From NCBI GenBank assembly GCA_025457805.1, contig JALOTR010000211.1:1-5840 (forward strand): a stretch of DNA of 5,840 nt, read 5' to 3'. A program made the position numbers and the translations under genes. The DNA is from Akkermansiaceae bacterium (lineage in GTDB: Bacteria > Verrucomicrobiota > Verrucomicrobiia > Verrucomicrobiales > Akkermansiaceae). Each line of letters opens with the position of its first letter. The stretch's first letter is position 1. Under the pieces are notes generated by a model. The model made no database searches, was not told the DNA's origin, and saw only the letters and a program-made list of their open reading frames with translations. Positions 1-5,486 of this stretch are shown piece by piece.

Positions 1-581
1 AGATCGCCGTCCAAGTCATTCCAGGCCAGGTTGCGGAGGGCGATCGCGTATTCGTCTGGCGAGGAGGTTTGATTCATGATGGTGCGGGCGAGCTCCAGAG
101 CCAAGGTGGGATCGAGCGTCACCAACAAATCCAGCAGGGCGGTCCGCAAAGTGGGAGCGGTTGCGAGCATTCCTTCCTCACCCACCTCGAAGGGCAATTT
201 GGTGAAAACATCGACTCCGGATTTGAGATAAGATGCCAAGGCGGCGGCAGCCTCCTGCTCATCAGGGGCTTCGCGGATGGTTTGGCGGAGAGCTTCCAGG
301 ATTTCGCGGGAGGTTTCGGCATCCGGGGAACGCGCAAACTCATCCCGGAACTTCTCGATCATCTGCAAAAGCGCTGAGTCTGCGGCTCGGTCTCCGGAGT
401 CCTCCGAAGCGGCGAGTGCCCGGGCGGACGGCCGGACGGAAGCCGGTTCTCGCGATGAGGACCTATCCGTCGGCCTATCTTCGGAATGAACCGAGTCGGA
501 CCACAGGAGCCAAGTGGCGACCGAAAGGGAGAAGACCACCAGGATCAAGAGGACCAGACCGAGCCGAAGTTTCCCTGACAT
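1..581 (-). CDS. Membrane-anchored alpha-helical protein of unknown function, 3' end outside the window
   Basis: An open frame without stops starts at the ATG at 581 (complement) and runs off the left edge, giving 193 visible residues. Residues 1-5 are short and basic, and about 6-27 form one strongly hydrophobic segment (LGLVLLILVVFSLSVATWLL), so it is a signal anchor or uncleaved signal peptide. Residues 28-70 are a polar Ser/Arg/Asp/Ala-rich, probably disordered linker. From about 71 onward the sequence is amphipathic and helical (for example LLQMIEKFRDEF and SREILEALRQTIREA), resembling HEAT- or TPR-like helical scaffolds without a motif I can name. The start lies two bases after the TGA of the upstream protease gene, so the two are probably co-transcribed and translationally coupled. 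No Shine-Dalgarno sequence is visible, which fits coupling. I do not recognise the family. A role as partner, anchor or regulator of the protease is inference from position only. Confidence 0.8.
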   Translation of the reverse strand, partial: MSGKLRLGLVLLILVVFSLSVATWLLWSDSVHSEDRPTDRSSSREPASVRPSARALAASEDSGDRAADSALLQMIEKFRDEFARSPDAETSREILEALRQTIREAPDEQEAAAALASYLKSGVDVFTKLPFEVGEEGMLATAPTLRTALLDLLVTLDPTLALELARTIMNQTSSPDEYAIALRNLAWNDLDGD

Positions 582-583
582 GA

Positions 584-1711
584 TCAGAGGGCGGTCACTT
601 GGAGGGAAGCGTGTTCGAGCAAGGCGTCATTTCCCTTCACAGAATCCCGGAGATGGAGACTCCAGATTCCGTTGGCGTCACTCCCCTTGAAAGAGGAGTC
701 CAGATTCAGGTCCTGAATCTCCAAATCGCGGGTGCTTCCTGCTGACTTGCGAGTGATCCAACGGATCTTGCCGCTCGGAGATTGGAGATAGATTTCGAGA
801 TCACTGCGACGTGGCGTCGCAACATCGAGTGCCAAACGAAGTGATTCGACGTTTCCCGAAAATCCGGAAATAGGAACCTTTACAACTGTAAATGAGCGGC
901 TTCCATCCGGAATTTCGACTTTCTCAGCCACGTCGAACGAAAGCTGGCGCGACTTGAGTCCCAGCGCAGAACTGGAGAGCGAATGGGTGGCAGAACTGAG
1001 TGCGATCGCACCGGCAGTCCGGCGGGATCCTGAAACAAGCATGCCTGCGAGCAGCTCCTTTCGGGAAGTGGAATCATGGACAAAAACCGGCCCACCGCTG
1101 TTTCCCGGCCCGGTCGAGACATTGTTAAACTCCAGGAAACTTCCGCGGACCGTGTAAGCAGCTTGGTTGAAAGTGGCGGTGGAATGTTGGAAACAATGCC
1201 CTTGTGCACCGGTGAAATCGATTTCCGCTGGGTACCCCACGATGCGCTTGGCGGCTCTCGACTTGAGCGCGGCGGCCCCATTTGCAAACCATCCGACGGG
1301 TGTGCCAAAGCTGGAATTGCCATAAAGAACGGTGAAATCCGACGCAAAGGCTTGATTGGAATCCGCTCCGAAGCTGGATACACTGCTGGTGTAACTGCTA
1401 AAATGAAGGATTCCCCGGGGTCTCACCCCTTCGCGTGGGGCAGGGTAATTCTTCCGATGGTAAGCCCGGTAAAAGAGGTAGTCGCTGGCCCAGATCCCAT
1501 TTTCGTAGAAAACGTGAGCGCATGAATAAATCAGCCTCGGATCCCGAGCTACGACTCCGCTTCCCCGATACCACTCACCAAACAATTTACTCTCAATAAA
1601 ACCGGCGGAGGAGTGGGAAAGCCTGGGCTTTGAGTAGATGACTTGGGCGGAAAGCGATGGCGTGGCCAGCGCAAGGCATCCAAAGAAGAAAAGAGTCGGA
1701 CGAAGTTTCAT
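584..1711 (-). CDS. Secreted trypsin-like serine protease with C-terminal P (proprotein convertase) domain
   Basis: A 375-residue exported protein. Residues 1-22 are a signal peptide (basic MKLR, hydrophobic LFFFGCLALA, likely cut after SLSA). The S1/V8-type protease domain spans about 25-260. The triad can be read as His66 in SCAHVF, Asp125 in ASDFTVLYG and Ser205 in GPGNSGGPVF. The mature protein has only two cysteines, Cys64 and Cys173. Residues about 270-375 match the P/Homo B domain (DLEIYLQSPSG, then DANGIWSLHLRD, ending in an L-rich strand), a beta-sandwich found next to subtilisin- and trypsin-type proteases in secreted bacterial enzymes. Substrate is unknown; P1 specificity cannot be read safely. 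The ATG at 1711 has no Shine-Dalgarno sequence, but signal peptide placement supports it. It follows the rhodanese-like gene by 40 bases and precedes the anchored protein by two, so an operon is likely. It probably acts in the periplasm or outside the cell. Confidence 0.9.
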   Translation of the reverse strand: MKLRPTLFFFGCLALATPSLSAQVIYSKPRLSHSSAGFIESKLFGEWYRGSGVVARDPRLIYSCAHVFYENGIWASDYLFYRAYHRKNYPAPREGVRPRGILHFSSYTSSVSSFGADSNQAFASDFTVLYGNSSFGTPVGWFANGAAALKSRAAKRIVGYPAEIDFTGAQGHCFQHSTATFNQAAYTVRGSFLEFNNVSTGPGNSGGPVFVHDSTSRKELLAGMLVSGSRRTAGAIALSSATHSLSSSALGLKSRQLSFDVAEKVEIPDGSRSFTVVKVPISGFSGNVESLRLALDVATPRRSDLEIYLQSPSGKIRWITRKSAGSTRDLEIQDLNLDSSFKGSDANGIWSLHLRDSVKGNDALLEHASLQVTAL

Positions 1712-1751
1712 GGATCTGCGGAGAGAGTTACAAGATTGAGTGTCGAAAGAT

Positions 1752-2294
1752 TCAGTCAGGATTCATTTCGAGCCGGTAGCGAGGAAGAGCGGGATCGATT
1801 TCACGGCTCCAGGCATCGATGCCACCCCGCAAACCAAACGTTTGTTTCAAACCATGCCCACGGAACCATGCGACCTGATCGAGCACGTAATTGCCGGTGT
1901 GGTCGTAAAGCAGGATCGGTTGATCTTTATTATCTGCGAATAATTGTTGTTGAAGCTCTTGAGTGAATAAATCCGAGTTTTCAATAACCACAGCTTCGTG
2001 CTCCTCGCGGGTTCTGAGATCGACCAGACGAAGCTCGCCAAGCAGTTCCCGGGCGGCAGTCGGTTCCATGAGCATGGTCAAATCGTGGGAGTGGCTGGCG
2101 AGCAGGTGGTCGAGGACTTCGGCGGCATCGAGTTCGGAGCGCTGGCAAAGTTGGGCGAGGGTTTCCTCGTTGGAGAAGGCGCAGCTCTGGCATCCGCCGA
2201 GGTGGTAGCGGGCGAAGAGGGCCCGCTTGGCTCCCGGCAGGATCTCGATGATGAGTCCCATGGGAGTGTCGGCGGTCACTTCGGCAACTTGCAT
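1752..2294 (-). CDS. DUF1858-like redox-disulfide domain fused to a rhodanese domain lacking the catalytic Cys
   Basis: A 180-residue soluble protein. Residues about 4-68 resemble the DUF1858/hybrid-cluster-protein-associated domain: LIIEILPGAKRALFARYHLGG followed by a CxxC pair (Cys35, Cys38) and the ETLAQLC helix (Cys50). Residues about 85-175 are a rhodanese domain: LVDLRTREEHE opens it and GLRGGIDAWSREIDP closes it. In ordinary rhodaneses the active loop is CxxGxR. Here it reads DHTGNY, so Asp131 replaces the persulfide cysteine and Tyr136 the arginine. Sulfurtransferase activity is therefore unlikely from this domain; the CxxC pair may carry the redox or metal-binding function, which is inference. 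It is first in the leftward gene set, divergent from pssA. The ATG at 2294 has no Shine-Dalgarno sequence but is preceded by an extended -10-like element at the right distance for a leaderless mRNA. Its middle, around 1921-1980, is strikingly AT-rich. Confidence 0.88.
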   Translation of the reverse strand: MQVAEVTADTPMGLIIEILPGAKRALFARYHLGGCQSCAFSNEETLAQLCQRSELDAAEVLDHLLASHSHDLTMLMEPTAARELLGELRLVDLRTREEHEAVVIENSDLFTQELQQQLFADNKDQPILLYDHTGNYVLDQVAWFRGHGLKQTFGLRGGIDAWSREIDPALPRYRLEMNPD

Positions 2295-2300
2295 GACGGG

Positions 2301-2309
2301 AGAATAGCA
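2301..2309 (-). promoter_or_regulatory. Candidate extended -10 promoter of the rhodanese-like gene
   Basis: On the complement the bases read TGCTATTCT, a TGn extension joined to TATTCT (4 of 6 matches to TATAAT). No good -35 box lies 16-18 bases upstream, but extended -10 promoters often do without one. The predicted transcription start, 7 bases downstream, is position 2294, the first base of the ATG. This mirrors the arrangement at pssA. Confidence 0.3.
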
Positions 2310-2347
2310 GCGAAGTGGCGGAATGGGAGAAGGGATTTTTTAGGCTG

Positions 2348-2376
2348 TTTCCAAAGCGCCCGGCATGGGATAGAAT
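2348..2376 (+). promoter_or_regulatory. Candidate pssA promoter, possibly giving a leaderless mRNA
   Basis: TTTCCA at 2348-2353 (4 of 6 matches to TTGACA) is followed after 17 bases by TAGAAT at 2371-2376 (5 of 6 matches to TATAAT). Transcription would be expected about 7 bases after the -10 box, which is position 2383, the A of the pssA ATG. The hexamers and spacing are seen directly; promoter activity is inferred. Confidence 0.4.
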
Positions 2377-2382
2377 CCAGCC

Positions 2383-3267
2383 ATGCCGAGGGAACGCGAT
2401 CCGGACGAACCGAAGATCTATTTTTTACCGAATTTGATGACTGCGTGCAATCTGGCGTGCGGATTTTTTGCGGTGCTGATGATTTTCCGTGGGCTGCTTG
2501 AAGTGGGAAACACCCAGATTCCGCCGAAGGAATACTACCACCAGGTGAAACCCTACTACGAATACGCGATTCTGCTGATTTTCGGGTCCTGTTTGTTTGA
2601 TCTGCTGGACGGGCGGCTCGCGCGGCTCGGTGGGCAGGAGTCGCCATTCGGGCAGGAATTCGACTCTTTGGCGGATATCATTTCCTTCGGCATGGCTCCG
2701 GCGATGCTGCTTTCCAAGGCGGTGCTGTTTCCTCTGGGGAACATCGGCTGGGCCATTGCGCTGCTCTATCTGGTCTGCGGGGCGATGCGCTTGGCGAGAT
2801 TCAATTGCCTCGCATCGATGCCGAAAAAGCCGGGTGCATCGACCGATTTCCGGGGATTGCCGATCCCGATGGCAGCGGGTTTCATCGCTTCGCTGACTTT
2901 CCTGATCATCGATCTCCACAAGAACGACCACGAGCTGAAGTTCTGGAAATACGTGCTGGCCGGGGCGATGTTGGGGCTTTCGTTGTTGATGATCAGCGAT
3001 ATCCGCTATCCTAGCTTCAAAAAAGTCGGCTGGCGCACGCGTGGGACCCTGCCGGCCATCGTGATCGCCGTGCTGATCATTTATGTGACCGTGCAGTTCC
3101 GCTATATCATGCCGGTGGTGCTATTCAGTCTCTACTTGATTTATGGCATGGTGCGTCCATGGGTCTCCTTGAAAATGCGCAAGGAAATCGAAGTGGACGG
3201 GAGTCCGGACGAAGAAGTCGTCGGTGAGGAATCATTGGACGAGACACCGAACCGTCCGGCCGAATGA
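2383..3267 (+). CDS. pssA: CDP-diacylglycerol-serine O-phosphatidyltransferase (phosphatidylserine synthase)
   Basis: An integral membrane enzyme of 294 residues that joins CDP-diacylglycerol and L-serine to make phosphatidylserine, the precursor of phosphatidylethanolamine. The CDP-alcohol phosphotransferase signature is complete: Asp76-Gly77, Ala80-Arg81, Gly90, Asp94 and Asp98. Three further stretches point to PssA rather than PgsA or Pis: FLPNLMTACNLACGF (14-28), RLARFN with FRGLPIPMAAG (136-166) and SDIRYPSFKK (205-214). There are roughly seven to eight hydrophobic segments. A polar loop at about 36-58 (VGNTQIPPKEYYHQVKPYY) between the first two segments and an acidic tail at 269-294 look like additions. 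The start is fixed by an in-frame TAG at 2371-2373, and no Shine-Dalgarno sequence is present. Its stop overlaps the next gene's start by 4 bases (ATGA). The usual partner gene psd is not beside it here. Confidence 0.93.
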   Translation: MPRERDPDEPKIYFLPNLMTACNLACGFFAVLMIFRGLLEVGNTQIPPKEYYHQVKPYYEYAILLIFGSCLFDLLDGRLARLGGQESPFGQEFDSLADIISFGMAPAMLLSKAVLFPLGNIGWAIALLYLVCGAMRLARFNCLASMPKKPGASTDFRGLPIPMAAGFIASLTFLIIDLHKNDHELKFWKYVLAGAMLGLSLLMISDIRYPSFKKVGWRTRGTLPAIVIAVLIIYVTVQFRYIMPVVLFSLYLIYGMVRPWVSLKMRKEIEVDGSPDEEVVGEESLDETPNRPAE

Positions 3268-4172
3268 GCGAAATCCCCCCGAAGCGCCCGATTTGGGCGA
3301 CGGCGTTGCTGGTGGTGCTGCCTTTGTGGCTGATCGCTTCCGGGGTTTTTGCGATGTGGTATTATTTCCATCGGGAGCGAAAATCCGAGTTGCTGGAGCA
3401 GGAACGATTCGCCACGACAGTCTCGCAGGTTTCCTTGGAGGATGATTTGAGGAAAATCGTGGAGGTGATTGGCGAGCGGAATGGTTCGTCTGAAAAGGCG
3501 GCGGCCAATTTGGGGCGGATGGCGTCGATGATCGAGGGCACGCTCGGTCCTGCCAACACTGGCTACACCGTCCGGCGGATCGCAGGACCTGCGGAGTGGC
3601 CGCTTCTGCAGGTGACTTTGCGGGGCAGTGATGCGGAAGCCAAGGCGGTGTGGGTGATTTCCTCGTATGACAGCCGCCCGGGATCGCCGGGCGTGGAGGC
3701 GAATGGAAGCGGAGTGGCGGCGACCCTTGCGGCGGCGCAGGCGCTGGCAGCGGAAAAACCTCTGACGACTGTGCATTTTCTTTTCGTCCCACATGCGAAC
3801 GACCTGGAGGGGCCGGTCGTCGAAACGGCAGCGCAGGTGAAATCGCTCGCAACGGATGCCAAGGCGATCCTTTGCGTGGAATCGATGGGTGCGGGCGAGA
3901 CTTTGTGGCTGACCTCGCGGGATGCCACGGCATTTCCTTTGGGGAAAGTTTCCGGGCTCGGAAGAATCAAAGGTGCGGAGGTGGTTTGCCTGGGGGAAGA
4001 TCAAGATTTGGCGAGCGTGTTGTTTGAAATGAATCTGCCCGCTGTGCGGGTGGCGACGCGGCCAATGGTGACACCGGATGAATCCGATGCCGAAATTGGT
4101 CCACCCGGGTTTCTATCCGCATCTGCGGGACGTCTCGTGGAACTGATCCGTCGCTGTGCGGCGCCACGCTGA
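3264..4172 (+). CDS. Membrane-anchored M28-peptidase-like protein, metal site degenerate
   Basis: A 302-residue protein with one membrane segment at about 11-35 (WATALLVVLPLWLIASGVFA) and a soluble domain from about 105. That domain follows the M28 (aminopeptidase Y/glutaminyl cyclase-like) layout: VISSYDSRPGSPGVEANGSG at 131-150, a buried strand and turn VHFLFVPHANDLEG at 170-183, AILCVESMG at 201-209, and MVTPDESDAEI at 268-278. Family members have aHyD, then DNxSG, then EE, then D, then HTPxD. Here the first His is Ser134, the bridging Asp is Ala146, the Glu pair is Asn179-Asp180, and the last His is a Val or Thr near 269. Only Asp136 of the first motif remains. It is therefore most likely a non-catalytic relative. 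It begins inside the pssA stop codon (4-base overlap), so it is very probably co-translated with pssA. Topology and role are unknown; a lipid-enzyme partner or ligand-binding role is inference. Confidence 0.82.
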   Translation: MSEIPPKRPIWATALLVVLPLWLIASGVFAMWYYFHRERKSELLEQERFATTVSQVSLEDDLRKIVEVIGERNGSSEKAAANLGRMASMIEGTLGPANTGYTVRRIAGPAEWPLLQVTLRGSDAEAKAVWVISSYDSRPGSPGVEANGSGVAATLAAAQALAAEKPLTTVHFLFVPHANDLEGPVVETAAQVKSLATDAKAILCVESMGAGETLWLTSRDATAFPLGKVSGLGRIKGAEVVCLGEDQDLASVLFEMNLPAVRVATRPMVTPDESDAEIGPPGFLSASAGRLVELIRRCAAPR

Positions 4173-4193
4173 TTTCCCGGTTGCGATTTCTCC

Positions 4194-5426
4194 ATGCTAT
4201 CCGAAACTGGCTTTCCCTTACTGAGATCCATGCCCTCCTCCGACCTCTCTCCGACCTTCATTTCACATGCTCCTGGTTACTGGCAGCCCGATGAGATGGA
4301 TCACTGGTCCGACCATAAATGGCAGCTCCGCAATCGTGTGGACTCGCTGATCGATCTGGAGTCGCGGCTCAATCTAACGGACATCGAGCGCGCCGGTGTT
4401 CTCTTGGCGGGAACCAAGCTCGCGATGTCGATCACGCCGCACTATTTCAATTTGATCGACCGCGATGATCCGGATTGCCCGATCCGCAGGCAGGTGATTC
4501 CCCGCATCGAGGAAGGCTGGAATGCTCCGGAGGAACTGGCGGACCCTTGTGGCGAGGATTCTCACATGCCGGTGCCAGGACTGGTGCACCGCTATCCGGA
4601 CCGGGTGTTGTTTTTGGTAACCGACCGTTGCGCGTCGTATTGCCGGTATTGCACGAGGTCGCGCGTCGTTTCCGGCGTTGGCGAGCAGCATCTGGAAACC
4701 CAGTGGGAACCGGCCTTCCGGTATCTGGAAAAACACACCGAGATCCGTGATGTGCTTCTTTCTGGTGGCGATCCGCTGCTTTTCTCGGATGACCGGCTGG
4801 ACAAGGTGCTCACGAGGCTGAGATCGATTCCGCACATCCAATTCGTGCGGATTGGCTCGCGGATCCCGATTTTCCTGCCTCAGCGGATCACTCCGGAGCT
4901 TTGTGCGATGTTGAAGAAGCATCACCCGCTTTTCATTTCCATCCACACCAACCACCCGCGCGAGCTCACTTCCGAAGTGCGCGACGCCCTCGGCCGCCTC
5001 GCCGATGCGGGCATTCCGCTGGGAAACCAAAGCGTGCTGCTCCGCGGCGTGAACGATTCGGTGGAAGTCCAGAAAGCCTTGGTTCACAAGCTTTTGATGT
5101 GCCGCGTGAGGCCTTACTACCTTTATCAGTGCGATCTCATCAACGGCTCCTCCCACCTCCGCACCTCGGTGGCGGAGGGCGTGGCGGTGATCGAGGGACT
5201 TCGCGGCCACACCACGGGATATGCGATTCCACAATTCGTCATCGACGGCCCTGGTGGCGGCGGAAAGATCCCGATCAACCCGAATTACCTCATTGAAAGC
5301 GTGCCCGGTCGGGTGACCCTGCGGAATTTCGAGGGAAATGTGTTCGAGTATCCGGATCCCACGCCCATGCCAGCGGCGGAGCTGGAACGGCTGCATCAGC
5401 AGGCATTTTGTCCCTCGGAGGGATAA
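4194..5426 (+). CDS. kamA: Lysine 2,3-aminomutase (KamA family, radical SAM/PLP)
   Basis: A 410-residue cytoplasmic enzyme predicted to convert L-lysine to L-beta-lysine. The radical-SAM cysteines are Cys146, Cys150 and Cys153 (CASYCRYC), followed by SGGDPL at 190-195. The PLP lysine is Lys358 in GPGGGGKIPI. With a constant offset of 21 to the Clostridium subterminale enzyme, Asp314 and Asp351 match Asp293 and Asp330, which hold the lysine side-chain amine and distinguish it from glutamate 2,3-aminomutase. The zinc cysteines of that enzyme are absent: Cys268 is Ser289, and no cysteines occur where 375, 377 and 380 should be. The protein ends shortly after LRNFEGNVFEYPDP, with one Cys near the C-terminus. 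An alternative ATG at 4230 (MPSSDLS) leaves all conserved parts intact and may be the true start; neither has a good Shine-Dalgarno. It starts 21 bases after the M28-like gene. Its product may be a compatible-solute precursor or used for EF-P modification; no ablB, efp or epmA is visible. Confidence 0.92.
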   Translation: MLSETGFPLLRSMPSSDLSPTFISHAPGYWQPDEMDHWSDHKWQLRNRVDSLIDLESRLNLTDIERAGVLLAGTKLAMSITPHYFNLIDRDDPDCPIRRQVIPRIEEGWNAPEELADPCGEDSHMPVPGLVHRYPDRVLFLVTDRCASYCRYCTRSRVVSGVGEQHLETQWEPAFRYLEKHTEIRDVLLSGGDPLLFSDDRLDKVLTRLRSIPHIQFVRIGSRIPIFLPQRITPELCAMLKKHHPLFISIHTNHPRELTSEVRDALGRLADAGIPLGNQSVLLRGVNDSVEVQKALVHKLLMCRVRPYYLYQCDLINGSSHLRTSVAEGVAVIEGLRGHTTGYAIPQFVIDGPGGGGKIPINPNYLIESVPGRVTLRNFEGNVFEYPDPTPMPAAELERLHQQAFCPSEG

Positions 5427-5486
5427 GCCGCTTGCCCTCGCCCCTGTGTTCTTTAGCATCCGGCGCTTCCCAAAGCCACGCCGCTG
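5427..5486. other. Intergenic spacer between kamA and purL
   Basis: Sixty bases that must hold any purL leader. A possible -35-like TTGCCC at 5432-5437 has no matching -10 box 16-18 bases downstream. No Shine-Dalgarno sequence precedes the purL ATG and no purine-riboswitch core is recognisable. Whether purL has its own promoter or reads through from kamA cannot be settled from the sequence. Confidence 0.5.

Larger units (their letters stand above)
2295..2382. promoter_or_regulatory. Divergent intergenic region between the rhodanese-like gene and pssA
   Basis: These 88 bases separate two outward-facing genes and must hold, or lie next to, both promoters. They contain a T-run at 2335-2341, two copies of GGGAGA (2298-2303 and 2325-2330), and promoter-like elements directly in front of each start codon, listed separately. 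I see no convincing operator palindrome, riboswitch or hairpin. Confidence 0.6.

Noticed and set aside
69..583. Overlapping plus-strand frames at the left edge (102 and 116 codons)
   Set aside because: The minus-strand frame is open over the whole stretch, has a clear membrane anchor and helical pattern, and is coupled to the protease. The plus-strand products are Gly/Gln- or Arg/Pro-rich with no recognisable features.
1076..1525. A 149-codon plus-strand frame opposite the protease
   Set aside because: It lies wholly antisense to a protease with a full triad and signal peptide, and its translation shows no domain features.
1712..1751. Possible separate promoter for the protease (TCGACA on the complement near 1732-1739)
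   Set aside because: The -35-like match has no -10 box at 16-18 bases. The 40-base gap fits read-through from the rhodanese-like gene equally well.
3141..4004. Long minus-strand open frames (287 codons here, plus 233 codons at 3232-3933) opposite the M28-like gene
   Set aside because: Both are composition-driven shadows rich in Pro/Arg/His/Ser with no signal peptide, motif or domain, and they overlap each other and a well-supported gene.
5418..5439. Hairpin GAGGG/CCCTC with an inner AAG/CTT pairing across the kamA stop, considered as a terminator
   Set aside because: The stem is short and interrupted, it includes the stop codon, and no T-run follows directly (only a mixed GTGTTCTTT about 8 bases on). 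Not strong enough to call.
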